Source of the DNA: an uncultured Bacilli bacterium | GTDB lineage: Bacteria > Bacillota_I > Bacilli_A > RF39 > UBA660 | DNA: 19,147 bases | NCBI GenBank assembly: GCA_944372725.1 | Contig: CALWAA010000145.1 | Location: forward strand, 1 to 19,147 | Direction of reading: 5' to 3' | Shown here: in pieces, positions 1 through 7,237 of the stretch | How positions within the stretch are numbered: position 1 is the stretch's first letter | Layout of the letters: each line of letters opens with the position of its first letter | Position numbers and translations under genes: made by a program | Notes under the pieces: model-generated | Databases searched by the model: none | Seen by the model: only the letters and a program-made list of their open reading frames with translations | Told to the model about the DNA's origin: nothing

Positions 1-59
1 TGGTTGACAAGCAATAAATTTATTACCTTTTCTAATATTGATTTTTCCCTTATTTTATG

Positions 60-2543
60 CTACTTTCCGCAACATTGTTTATATTTTTTGCCCGAACCAC
101 ATGGACATAATTCATTTCTACCAATTTTATTAACTCTTTTTGGTGTAGCTTTCTCTTTTTCTTTTCCATCATTAGCTTTTCCATCTAGTGTTTGTTTTCT
201 TGTAACATTTTGTCTAATCTCAGCATTAAGAAGTAATGTCGCAATTTGATTATCTATTCTAGTAAGCAAATCTTCAAATAATTCAAATCCTTCCATTGTA
301 TAAGCTTGAACTGGATTAACTTGACCATAACCACGTAATCCAATACCTTCTTTTAAATGTTCCATAGCACTCATATGTTCTACCCAGTTAGAATCAATTA
401 CACGTAATGAAATAGCTTTCTCAAAATCATCACTTACTGGAACATCTTTAATTTTTTCTTCATAATCTTTAATTACTAAATCAGTAATATAGTTTTCAGT
501 TTCTTCATCATTTAAATCTTTAATATCCACAAATTTCAAATTATTCTTCTTTAAATAATTATTATTAACATATTCAGTAATATCATCTTTATCTGCTTCT
601 GTTAAATAACCCTCTGGTTCAATATGTCCAGCACAAACATCATGAATAACATTCTTAAATGTTTCTATAACACGTTCATGAATAGAATCCATATCAAGTA
701 TTTCATTACGTCTAGCATAAATAATTTCTCTTTGTTCATTTAAAACATTGTCATAATCAAGTAAGCTCTTACGAATATCATAGTTATTACCTTCAACTTT
801 CTTTTGAGCAGACTCAATAGAACGAGTTAGTGCTTTACTTCTTATCGCTTGTTCTCCTACACCCATAGACTCTAACATAGATTTAATTCTATCCGTACCA
901 AATCTTCTCATCAAGTCATCTTCAAAAGAAACAAAGAATTGACTCATACCAGGGTCTCCTTGACGACCAGCACGACCACGAAGTTGGTTATCAATACGAC
1001 GCGATTCATGACGTTCTGTTCCAATGACACACAATCCACCAAGCTCTCTTACGCCTTCACCAAGTTTAATATCGGTACCACGACCAGCCATATTAGTAGC
1101 CAGAGTAATAGCACCTTTTTCACCGGCTTTAGCAATAATTTCCGCTTCCCTTTCATGATTTTTAGCATTTAACACTTCATGCTTTAAATGAGCTTTTGTA
1201 AGTAAACTACTTAAATATTCATTAGCTTCGACACTAATAGTACCAATTAATATCGGTCTACCTGTCTCATGAATTTCTTTAACTGTATTAATAATTGCCT
1301 TATATTTAGCTTTTTGATTGGCATAAACTAAATCAGCCAAATCTTCACGGATAACCGGTTTATTCGTAGGAATTTGTATTACATACATATTATAAATATT
1401 TCTAAATTCTTCTTCTTCCGTTTTGGCTGTACCAGTCATACCCGAAAGCTTATTATACATTCTAAACAAATTTTGGAATGTAATCGTAGCCATTGTTTTA
1501 GTTTCCGTATTAATAGTAACTCCTTCTTTAGCTTCAATCGCTTGATGAAGTCCTTCACTAAACTGTCTTCCTTGCATTAAACGACCGGTAAATTGGTCAA
1601 CAATAACCACTTTATCATCTTGAACAACATAATCCACATCTTTTTTAAAGCCATAATTAGCTTTTAAAGCTTGCGTTAAATGATGAACTAATGCCGTATT
1701 ATCGATATCATATAAATTCTTCAAATTAAATATTTTTTCAATCTTTTTACTTCCTTCTTCTGTTAGTGATACACTTTTTGTTTTAGCATCCACCACAAAA
1801 TCATCAGTTTCATTTAGCTTCTTAACTGCTCTATCAGCATCGATATACAAATTATTAGATTGCATCCTACCCCCAGAAATAATAAGAGGAGTTCTAGCTT
1901 CATCAATTAAAATAGAATCCACTTCATCGACAATACAATAATTTAAAGGACGTTGCACTCTTCTTTCTGCTTGCACAACCATATTATCTCTTAAATAATC
2001 AAATCCAATTTCATTATTCGTCGAATAAGTAACATCACAATTATATGCTTCCTGTTTTTCTTTAGGACCAAGTTCTCTTAAATTAAGCCCCACTGTTAAA
2101 CCTAAAAAGCGATAAATATTTCCCATCCATTCTGAATCACGGCGAGCAAGGAATTCATTAACAGTAACAACATGAACACCCTTACCAGTTAGCGCATTCA
2201 AATAAGTTGGCATTGTTTCGGTTAAAGTTTTACCTTCACCAGTCTTCATTTCTGCAATATTACCAAAATGAAGTGCTAAACCACCTAATATTTGCACATA
2301 ATAAGGCTTCTCCCCAATAACCCGATAAGCTGCTTCTCTAGCTGTGGCAAAAGCAGGAACAATTAAATCATCAAGACTCTTTCCTTCAGCTAGTTCTTTT
2401 TTAAACTCTTCTGTTTTTGCTTTTAATTCATCATCACTTAACTTAGAATATTCTTCATCAAGTGCTACAATTTCATCAGCAATTTTCTCAAATTTCTTTA
2501 ATTCTTTATATTCTGTATCAAATAGTTTCCTAAAAAAACTCAT
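60..2543 (-). CDS. secA: SecA preprotein translocase ATPase
   Basis: SecA is the peripheral motor ATPase that drives unfolded preproteins through SecYEG. The 827-aa length is normal for Bacillota. Walker A (MKTGEGKT) is at residues 99-106, the DEAD-like box with VDEVDSILIDEARTPL follows, and later come TMAGRGTDIKLG and the helicase motif QLRGRAGRQGDPG. The C-terminus carries the zinc-binding SEC-C tail (CPCGSG then CC), which contacts SecB or ribosomes in other species. I chose ATG at 2543 because GGAAGGTGG lies 5 nt upstream; an in-frame GTG at 2552 overlaps that ribosome binding site. No prfB follows within the 59 bases left at the window edge, and no clear terminator is visible there. In most Bacillota secA directly follows hpf; here an IS element and two genes separate them. 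Identity is certain. Confidence 0.98.
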   Translation of the reverse strand: MSFFRKLFDTEYKELKKFEKIADEIVALDEEYSKLSDDELKAKTEEFKKELAEGKSLDDLIVPAFATAREAAYRVIGEKPYYVQILGGLALHFGNIAEMKTGEGKTLTETMPTYLNALTGKGVHVVTVNEFLARRDSEWMGNIYRFLGLTVGLNLRELGPKEKQEAYNCDVTYSTNNEIGFDYLRDNMVVQAERRVQRPLNYCIVDEVDSILIDEARTPLIISGGRMQSNNLYIDADRAVKKLNETDDFVVDAKTKSVSLTEEGSKKIEKIFNLKNLYDIDNTALVHHLTQALKANYGFKKDVDYVVQDDKVVIVDQFTGRLMQGRQFSEGLHQAIEAKEGVTINTETKTMATITFQNLFRMYNKLSGMTGTAKTEEEEFRNIYNMYVIQIPTNKPVIREDLADLVYANQKAKYKAIINTVKEIHETGRPILIGTISVEANEYLSSLLTKAHLKHEVLNAKNHEREAEIIAKAGEKGAITLATNMAGRGTDIKLGEGVRELGGLCVIGTERHESRRIDNQLRGRAGRQGDPGMSQFFVSFEDDLMRRFGTDRIKSMLESMGVGEQAIRSKALTRSIESAQKKVEGNNYDIRKSLLDYDNVLNEQREIIYARRNEILDMDSIHERVIETFKNVIHDVCAGHIEPEGYLTEADKDDITEYVNNNYLKKNNLKFVDIKDLNDEETENYITDLVIKDYEEKIKDVPVSDDFEKAISLRVIDSNWVEHMSAMEHLKEGIGLRGYGQVNPVQAYTMEGFELFEDLLTRIDNQIATLLLNAEIRQNVTRKQTLDGKANDGKEKEKATPKRVNKIGRNELCPCGSGKKYKQCCGK

Positions 2544-2547
2544 AATA

Positions 2548-2572
2548 TCCACCTTCCATAACCAAGATTATA
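2548..2572 (-). promoter_or_regulatory. secA promoter (extended -10) and RBS
   Basis: The minus strand has TGGTATAAT, an extended -10, with TATAAT at 2567-2572. The SD GGAAGGTGG is at 2548-2556, and the leader is only about 15 nt. No good -35 is visible at 17 bp, so the extended -10 probably compensates. This gives secA its own promoter despite the upstream IS insertion. Confidence 0.6.
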
Positions 2573-2585
2573 CCATACTTCACTT

Positions 2586-2627
2586 CTAATTTATAGCTTT
2601 TTTAAATCTGTGTTCATTAAAATATTG
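2586..2627 (-). pseudogene. Possible C-terminal remnant of a second glycosyltransferase gene
   Basis: Read on the minus strand, an open frame runs out of the IS-flanking repeat and ends YFNEHRFKKAIN-stop at 2586. The glycosyltransferase on the other side of the IS (4191-4970) ends ADRFKKGLI-stop. The two ends share the 15-mer ACAGATTTAAAAAAG in the same frame, each three codons before the stop. A plausible reading is that a tandem paralogue lost its body when the IS arrived or later rearranged. The stretch is short and AT-rich, so chance resemblance is possible. Confidence 0.3.
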
Positions 2628-2638
2628 ATATCCCGTTT
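2627..2638 (+). repeat. Outer IR-like repeat, left of IS
   Basis: GATATCCCGTTT shares GATATCCCG with the IS terminal repeat and sits 31 bp before it in the same orientation. It is the inverted partner of 4174-4185. Without the IS the two copies would form a 12-bp-arm palindrome. Confidence 0.7.
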
Positions 2639-2742
2639 AGGTATAAATTTAAATTTGGATATCCCGAAATAAAAATACCCATATGCATGATCCTTTGATA
2701 CAATATTTTTTGTTCAGAAAATTATGTATTGGAGGTATGTAT

Positions 2743-4074
2743 ATGGGTCGTAATTATTCTAACAAAAATTTTACTAATTTGGAATTGGGAAATATTGAAT
2801 TTTATTTAAATGAAGGAAAAAGTCCTGCAGATATTGCTAATAAACTAGATCGTGATCCTTCTGGTATTCGTAAAGAAATAAAAAACTACTCATCTTATTT
2901 TGGTGTTGCCAGAAAATGTTCTAATTGTTTAAACAAAGATAATTGTCATCAAAAGTTTTTATGTGATAAAATTGTTGATCAAATAAAATGTTCTCAGTGT
3001 AAGTATTGTCGTGATGCCGTTAAAGTCTGTCCTAATTATAAGGTAGAAAATAATTGTGATTTTCTAAAGAAAAGTCCTCATGTTTGTAACGGATGTGAAC
3101 TTTATTTTAAATGTAAAAAAGTTAAAATAAAGTATCATGCTGAATCTGCCATAAAAAAGCATAATGTTGTCCAAAAAGTTTCTAGAATTGATACGAAAGC
3201 AGATAAAGTTCCTCAAGAATTTAAGAATTATATATCTGATAGAATTAAAAATGGTATTTCTCCTGATGTTATTTTAAATACTTTACCTGATAAATTTAAA
3301 ATGTTTAAAATATCCACTCCCACTTTATATAGTTGGATTAATAAAGGACTTCTTGACTGTTGTAATCTTGATTTAAGAAACAAAGTATCTAGAGTTAGAT
3401 ATGGAACTAGTACAGTAAAAAGAAATACAGTAAAAGGTCATCAATTAAACGGGAGAAGTATTGAAGATTTATCCATAGACGAAAAAGAGAATAGACCTTT
3501 AGGAGTTGCTGAATTTGATACAGTAGAAGGCATTAAAGGTGGAGAATTAATATTTACAATAATGATTCCTTGTTTTTCTTTCATGCTTGGTTTTAAAATA
3601 TCATTTAAAACTCAAGAAGAAATTGGCAAAAAATTAGATGAATTAGAAAAACATTTAAAAAGATATTTTTATATATTATTTAAAAAAGTAATTCCCGATA
3701 ATGGCCCTGAATTTACTAATTTTAATATACTTGAAAAATCTATATTTCCTGATTTAGAAAAAAGAATGGAAGTATATTATACTCATACTTATGCTTCTTA
3801 TGAAAAACCACATATAGAAAATAACCATATCTTACTTAGATGGTTAATAAAAAAAGGCTTTGACATAACTGAATTATCTAGTGAAGATATTTTTGATATT
3901 ATCAATCGTCTAAATAATTATCCTAGACCATCTAAAGGTTATAAAACTCCTTTACAATTATTAGAAGAAACTTTAGGAAGTGAAATATTAGAACTTTTAA
4001 ATTTACATCATATTCCAATTGAAGAATTAAATATGAAAGATATGATAATAAAAAATCAAGAGCGAACAAAGTGA
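2743..4074 (+). CDS. IS30-family transposase
   Basis: This is a 443-aa DDE transposase. An N-terminal helix-turn-helix at residues 12-50 (KSPADIANKLDRDPSGIRKEI) is typical of IS30 and binds the terminal repeats. Residues 59-124 hold twelve cysteines, several in CxxC pairs, suggesting a zinc-binding module. The catalytic triad is likely D259 (AEFDTVEG), D319 (IPDNGPEF) and E359 (KPHIENN), all present; the spacing from D319 to E359 is somewhat longer than the roughly 33 residues usual in IS30. ATG at 2743 was chosen because GGAGG lies 7 nt upstream; ATG at 2737 is too close to it and an in-frame ATG at 2683 lacks an SD. Nothing suggests inactivation. The gene is on the strand opposite to its host neighbours. 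Confidence 0.92.
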   Translation: MGRNYSNKNFTNLELGNIEFYLNEGKSPADIANKLDRDPSGIRKEIKNYSSYFGVARKCSNCLNKDNCHQKFLCDKIVDQIKCSQCKYCRDAVKVCPNYKVENNCDFLKKSPHVCNGCELYFKCKKVKIKYHAESAIKKHNVVQKVSRIDTKADKVPQEFKNYISDRIKNGISPDVILNTLPDKFKMFKISTPTLYSWINKGLLDCCNLDLRNKVSRVRYGTSTVKRNTVKGHQLNGRSIEDLSIDEKENRPLGVAEFDTVEGIKGGELIFTIMIPCFSFMLGFKISFKTQEEIGKKLDELEKHLKRYFYILFKKVIPDNGPEFTNFNILEKSIFPDLEKRMEVYYTHTYASYEKPHIENNHILLRWLIKKGFDITELSSEDIFDIINRLNNYPRPSKGYKTPLQLLEETLGSEILELLNLHHIPIEELNMKDMIIKNQERTK

Positions 4075-4098
4075 GTTCATCTTGACTCTTGATTTTTT
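4051..4098 (+). terminator. Transposase intrinsic terminator
   Basis: AAAAATCAAGAG (4051-4062) pairs with CTCTTGATTTTT (4086-4097), and the loop contains a smaller GAAC/GTTC hairpin. A T-run follows. The structure overlaps the transposase stop codon. Confidence 0.75.
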
Positions 4099-4124
4099 AT
4101 TTCATATCATTATAATTTTTTAGC

Positions 4125-4145
4125 CAATAAAGTTTCACTTTATTG
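4125..4145. repeat. 8-bp-arm hairpin near right IS end
   Basis: CAATAAAG (4125-4132) and CTTTATTG (4138-4145) form a perfect stem with a 5-nt loop. No T-run follows, so it is not a clear terminator. It may insulate the element from outside transcription or serve the IS end; the function is not shown. Confidence 0.5.
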
Positions 4146-4173
4146 CTTATCAATTAAATAATTCGGGATATCC

Positions 4174-4185
4174 AAACGGGATATC
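4174..4185 (-). repeat. Outer IR-like repeat, right of IS
   Basis: AAACGGGATATC is the exact complement of GATATCCCGTTT at 2627-2638. Its AAA is shared with the last three bases of the right terminal repeat, so CGGGATATCC occurs twice 13 bp apart (4164 and 4177). It ends 5 bp before the glycosyltransferase stop codon. Confidence 0.7.
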
Positions 4186-4190
4186 CTAAC

Positions 4191-4970
4191 TTAAATTAAC
4201 CCTTTTTTAAATCTGTCTGCCTTCTTTCTTTGAAAGTGATATTCATAATATTTTCGAATAGAAGAATGTTTGTAATATCTTTTAATCAAATACCTGCATG
4301 TCTTCTTAAAATATCTTTCCTTTTCCTCACTAGATATTTGACAAGAATAGCTATTAGAATGAATGACATGATAATATCCATAATAATTCAAATTAATAAT
4401 CCTTTTTGATTTACAAATAATATCTGGAATACTAACCGTATCTTCATATATTTTATAATTTCTAATTTTTAAATTATGATTTTTAAAACAGTAAAGCCAA
4501 AAAACACCATAACGTAACTCTGGCACTGAAAACTTTCTTAAAGCCTCATATCCATTATTAAAAACACTTTCTTCAGGATAAATAAACTTATTATCATACA
4601 AAAATAAATCTTTATCTACCAAAATTGGAGCAAACCTTATCACATCATATCCTTGATACAAAGATAACGTATAAAATAAATTAACATCAACATAATCATC
4701 CGCATCAATAAACATAACATAATTACCACTAGCATATTTTAAACCAACATTTCTAGCATATCCAATATGATTTTTTTTAGAACGAATAATTTTAAAATGT
4801 TCATAAGGAAAAGATTGAATAATGGAAATACTATTATCAGAAGACAAATTATCCACAATAATAATTTCATACGGAAGCATCTTATTTGCGAATATAGATT
4901 CTAAACATTTTCTAATAGTTGCTTCATTATTATGAACCAATATGATAACACTAATTTGCAAACTCCTCAC
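4191..4970 (-). CDS. Family 2 glycosyltransferase
   Basis: This 259-aa GT-A glycosyltransferase transfers a sugar from a nucleotide-sugar to an unknown acceptor, probably a cell-surface polysaccharide. The N-terminal fold begins QISVIILVHNNEATIRKCLESI, followed by IIIVDNLSSDNS and the DxD-type metal site VMFIDADDYVD near residue 95. No membrane segment is evident. The start is uncertain. GTG at 4970 has only a weak SD upstream, and the best SD (AGGAG at 4963-4967) lies inside the frame, one base before a TTG at 4961. The stop codon is 5 bp from the IS-flanking repeat, so the C-terminus may be close to an IS-caused breakpoint. No other glycan genes adjoin it, which is unusual for this family. 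Confidence 0.88.
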   Translation of the reverse strand: MRSLQISVIILVHNNEATIRKCLESIFANKMLPYEIIIVDNLSSDNSISIIQSFPYEHFKIIRSKKNHIGYARNVGLKYASGNYVMFIDADDYVDVNLFYTLSLYQGYDVIRFAPILVDKDLFLYDNKFIYPEESVFNNGYEALRKFSVPELRYGVFWLYCFKNHNLKIRNYKIYEDTVSIPDIICKSKRIINLNYYGYYHVIHSNSYSCQISSEEKERYFKKTCRYLIKRYYKHSSIRKYYEYHFQRKKADRFKKGLI

Positions 4971-4983
4971 CCCACATAAACCT

Positions 4984-5010
4984 AAAAAACTCTATCTTAT
5001 CGATAAAGTT
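4984..5010 (-). terminator. Probable weak terminator after the 141-aa gene
   Basis: On the minus strand AACT-TTATC / GATAA-(GATAG)-AGTT folds around the palindrome TTATCGATAA (4997-5006) and is followed by a run of six T. The stem is interrupted, so termination may be partial and the glycosyltransferase may be read through. Confidence 0.45.
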
Positions 5011-5017
5011 TTCTAAT

Positions 5018-5443
5018 CTATTTTTTTGGATAAAATCCCCTTTTTAATTCATCTCTTTTTCTTAAAAATCCATTTTCATTATCAAGTCTAACATCTTCCC
5101 CACATATAACACAATGTTGCAAATTAGTGCCAAAAGCTTCATAATTGCTTATCGTATGCCCATGCATTTCACATATCATTTTGCCAAGAAGCATTTTTTG
5201 ATGTTCAAATTCATCTATTTGTTTTTGTAAATCACTAACTTTTCTATCTATTTCCTCTACCTTAGGTAAAACTTCAAAAAACAAATATTTTTTATCAAAA
5301 ACAAGTTGTAATAATACATTGTATGATATTCCTAACTTTTCTGCCTTTTCTTTTAAAAGTTTGCAAAAGCTATCCATATCTTTACTATGTGCTTCATGCC
5401 ATAAAGTAAGTAATGTTAGTCTAAGTTCTTCAGTAATTTCCAT
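5018..5443 (-). CDS. Unknown 141-aa protein, coiled coil plus Cys/His cluster
   Basis: I do not recognise this family. Residues 1-60 look helical, residues 60-90 look like a coiled coil (KVEEIDRKVSDLQKQIDEFE), and the C-terminal part holds C91, H94, H96, C111 and C114 (VICG), a likely zinc-binding knuckle. The end is basic. ATG at 5443 has GGAGG 8-9 nt upstream (a TTG at 5458 overlaps that SD). Only 23 nt separate it from the hpf stop with no terminator between, so it is probably co-transcribed with hpf from the promoter at 6020. That suggests a role in stationary phase or with ribosomes, but this is inference from position only. Confidence 0.8.
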   Translation of the reverse strand: MEITEELRLTLLTLWHEAHSKDMDSFCKLLKEKAEKLGISYNVLLQLVFDKKYLFFEVLPKVEEIDRKVSDLQKQIDEFEHQKMLLGKMICEMHGHTISNYEAFGTNLQHCVICGEDVRLDNENGFLRKRDELKRGFYPKK

Positions 5444-5466
5444 ATCCAAAACCTCCAATACTTTTT

Positions 5467-5994
5467 TTATTTTACATTAATAATACCATAATTTCCATCA
5501 CGTCTTTTATACATAACAGAAACACATTCTTCATCCACATTTTTAAATACGAAGAAATCATGATTTAATAATTCCATTTGTAAGATTGCTTCTTCTTCAT
5601 CCATTGGTTTCGTTGTAATATTCTTTCTTTTAACAATCTTTAAATCTTCTTCTTCATCTTCATCATTTTCAACCGGGACATCAAATTGAATAACATTTTT
5701 ATATCTATCATTTAATCTCGTTTTATTTTTGCGAATTTGTCTTTCAAGTTTATCCATAACTAAATCAATCGCTGCATATAAATCAGCATGTTTTTCTTCT
5801 GCTCTTAAAGTAAACTTACTAGTTGGTACTGTAACCTCAATTATTTGTTCATTATTTCGAACTCGAATAATAACACTTGCTTTAATATTTTTAGAACCCT
5901 CAAAATACTTATTTAAACGTTCCATTTTTTCCGTGATATAATCTTTAATAGACTTTGTAACAGTTATTTTATCTCCTCTAATATTTAATTCCAT
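5467..5994 (-). CDS. hpf: Ribosome hibernation promoting factor, long form
   Basis: Long HPF binds the decoding region of the 30S subunit and dimerises 70S ribosomes into inactive 100S particles in stationary phase. The 175-aa protein has the usual two parts: an N-terminal S30AE fold (MELNIRGDKITVTKSIKDYI, residues 1-100) and the C-terminal dimerisation domain with KPMDEEEAILQMELLNHDFF and RRDGNYGIINVK. An acidic linker (ENDEDEEEDL) joins them. ATG at 5994 has TAGGTGG five bases upstream; the in-frame GTG at 6003 overlaps that SD. It lies downstream of csp but has its own promoter after the csp terminator. Confidence 0.97.
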   Translation of the reverse strand: MELNIRGDKITVTKSIKDYITEKMERLNKYFEGSKNIKASVIIRVRNNEQIIEVTVPTSKFTLRAEEKHADLYAAIDLVMDKLERQIRKNKTRLNDRYKNVIQFDVPVENDEDEEEDLKIVKRKNITTKPMDEEEAILQMELLNHDFFVFKNVDEECVSVMYKRRDGNYGIINVK

Positions 5995-5999
5995 AAAAT

Positions 6000-6025
6000 C
6001 CACCTAACTTTCTAAACTAATTATA
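6000..6025 (-). promoter_or_regulatory. hpf promoter (extended -10) and RBS
   Basis: TGGTATAAT on the minus strand puts TATAAT at 6020-6025. It lies immediately after the csp terminator and the -35 region falls inside the terminator stem with a poor match. The SD TAGGTGG follows after a short leader. Confidence 0.55.
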
Positions 6026-6038
6026 CCACGTTAGGGAG

Positions 6039-6066
6039 AAAAAAACTACTAAATTAAATAGTAGTT
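6039..6066 (-). terminator. csp intrinsic terminator
   Basis: AACTACTA (6044-6051) and TAGTAGTT (6059-6066) form an 8-bp perfect stem with a 7-nt loop, followed on the minus strand by seven or more T. The stop codon of csp lies in the loop. Confidence 0.88.
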
Positions 6067-6266
6067 AATTCTTTTTCGCATACATCTACTGCTTGTAAGC
6101 CTTTAGAAGTTTCAATTAATTTAAAACTAACGATAGCTCCTTCTTTTAAAGTTTTGTAGCCTTCTTTAATTATTGCTGAATAATGAACAAAGATATCTTC
6201 AAGATCTTCATACTCTATAAAGCCATAACCTTTTTCGTTATTAAACCACTTAACTTTACCAATCAT
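6054..6266 (-). CDS. csp: Cold shock protein, CspA family
   Basis: This 70-aa single cold-shock domain protein binds single-stranded RNA and DNA and acts as an RNA chaperone. The nucleic-acid-binding motifs RNP1 (KGYGFIEY) and RNP2 (DIFVHYSAI) are both present, and the N-terminus MIGKVKWFNNEKGYGF is canonical. ATG at 6266 is supported by AAGGTGAGGTG upstream; a longer in-frame start at 6278 would overlap that SD. The C-terminus is slightly longer than the 66-67 aa of B. subtilis CspB. It is a single-gene transcript, with its own promoter and a strong terminator. Confidence 0.96.
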   Translation of the reverse strand: MIGKVKWFNNEKGYGFIEYEDLEDIFVHYSAIIKEGYKTLKEGAIVSFKLIETSKGLQAVDVCEKELTTI

Positions 6267-6295
6267 ATCACACCTCACCTTCCTACCTCACATAA

Positions 6296-6325
6296 ACCAT
6301 ATCACATGAGTAAGTTTAAAATCAA
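6296..6325 (-). promoter_or_regulatory. csp promoter
   Basis: The minus strand has -35 TTGATT (6320-6325), an 18-bp spacer, and extended -10 TGATATGGT (TATGGT at 6296-6301). The leader is about 25 nt, much shorter than the long thermosensing 5' UTR of E. coli cspA. Confidence 0.6.
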
Positions 6326-6521
6326 GAAAAAACGTTCGACAAATTCCGCAATAGATGAATACCTTGAGTTATAAACCAACCCAAAGATATCATATTTAAA
6401 GAATAAATAAAACCATAAATTCTGAAAACCCAAATATTAAGTTCAAAAAAGATTAATATCCACTTTATTAAATAAAAAAATAAATTTTAAACATCCAAAA
6501 AGTTACTTAAAGCAAACTATA

Positions 6522-6550
6522 TTTATTACTCAATCATATTAAGTTATACT
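6522..6550 (+). promoter_or_regulatory. Candidate agrBD promoter, weak -35
   Basis: TATACT at 6545-6550 is a fair -10; the only -35 at 17 bp is the poor TTTATT (6522-6527). A weak -35 fits a promoter needing an activator such as AgrA. The 250 bases upstream (6302-6521) are strongly A-rich on the plus strand. I see no convincing pair of LytTR boxes there; three AAGTT-like words at 6439, 6500 and 6541 are too degenerate to call. Confidence 0.4.
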
Positions 6551-6574
6551 GAAAAAGTAGTGAGGTAGTAAAAC

Positions 6575-7180
6575 ATGAAAGAAAGATTTATTAATTCATC
6601 TTTAGCATTTATTATGAAATATCAAGAATGTGATGATTTAAAAATTAAAAAGCTTAAATATGGATTAGAAGGTATATATAGCACAATAGTTAAACTATTT
6701 GTAATTCTAATTATTGCAGGCATAACTAGAACCATCCAAATTACCTTATTATTCTTGTTATTCTATGCTGGTATTAGAACATTTAGCTTTGGCTGGCATG
6801 CAAAAAGCAATATAGCTTGTTGGATAAGTTCAATAACAATATACAACATAATACCCCTACTAATTTCTAAACTAACTATTCTAAACTATATTGGATATAT
6901 AATTTTAGGTATAGCTCTTTTATCAATGATAATATGGGCACCTGCAGATACACCTAGACGTCCACTAATAAGAAAAGAACAAAGATTAAAAGGAAAATTA
7001 TTATCCATTTTAGTAGTAATATTATATTTTATAATATATCTAATTACAGATATACAGATTATAAAAACTACTATCTTATATGCTCTAATAATACAAACAA
7101 TTTTAATAAATCCACTAACCTATAAACTTACAAATACTCAATTTAATAATTATAAATATTATAAAAAGAAAATTGAATAG
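6575..7180 (+). CDS. agrB: AgrB, membrane peptidase that matures the AgrD signal
   Basis: AgrB is an integral membrane cysteine endopeptidase that cuts the C-terminal tail from AgrD and holds the core as an acyl-enzyme until ring closure. The 201-aa protein has several hydrophobic segments and the catalytic pair H75 and C82 (GWHAKSNIACW), with exactly the seven-residue spacing of H77/C84 in S. aureus. The family motif WAPADTPRRP followed by basic residues and KGK is also present. SD GAGGT lies 8 nt before the ATG. It heads a two-gene plus-strand unit with agrD, ended by a terminator at 7359, and converges on agrAC. Confidence 0.95.
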   Translation: MKERFINSSLAFIMKYQECDDLKIKKLKYGLEGIYSTIVKLFVILIIAGITRTIQITLLFLLFYAGIRTFSFGWHAKSNIACWISSITIYNIIPLLISKLTILNYIGYIILGIALLSMIIWAPADTPRRPLIRKEQRLKGKLLSILVVILYFIIYLITDIQIIKTTILYALIIQTILINPLTYKLTNTQFNNYKYYKKKIE

Positions 7181-7237
7181 TGGTTTAAATTATTTTATAT
7201 AAATTTAAACAAATTTAGAAGTAAAGGAGGTAAAAAG

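Larger units (their letters stand above)
2654..4176 (+). mobile_element. IS30-family insertion sequence, about 1.5 kb
   Basis: One transposase gene is bounded by 15-bp perfect terminal inverted repeats, TTTGGATATCCCGAA at 2654-2668 and its complement at 4162-4176. The transposase has the IS30-type HTH and a DDE triad. The gene is intact, so the element may be active. I see no obvious target duplication next to these ends. A second inverted copy of nearly the same repeat lies just outside each end (2627-2638 and 4174-4185), so the exact boundary is uncertain by up to about 30 bp on the left and 10 bp on the right. Confidence 0.85.

Noticed and set aside
1..59. Palindrome AATAAATTTATT downstream of secA as a terminator
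   Set aside because: No GC in the stem and no T-run on the minus strand; too weak to call.
4..249. Plus-strand open frame opposite the secA 3' end
   Set aside because: Shadow of secA on the opposite strand with no SD. The same applies to the other plus-strand frames between 939 and 2589.
6306..6374. A 22-codon plus-strand open frame (starts MSKFKIKKKRS, ends DEYLEL) in the csp-agrB gap
   Set aside because: No SD, overlaps the csp promoter on the other strand, and no downstream structure; composition alone does not support a gene.
6302..6574. AgrA (LytTR) binding boxes, or a riboswitch or small RNA, in the 273-bp csp-agrB gap
   Set aside because: Only degenerate AAGTT words at irregular spacing and an AACCCAAA word repeated 49 bp apart; no convincing box pair, hairpin plus T-run or known RNA motif.
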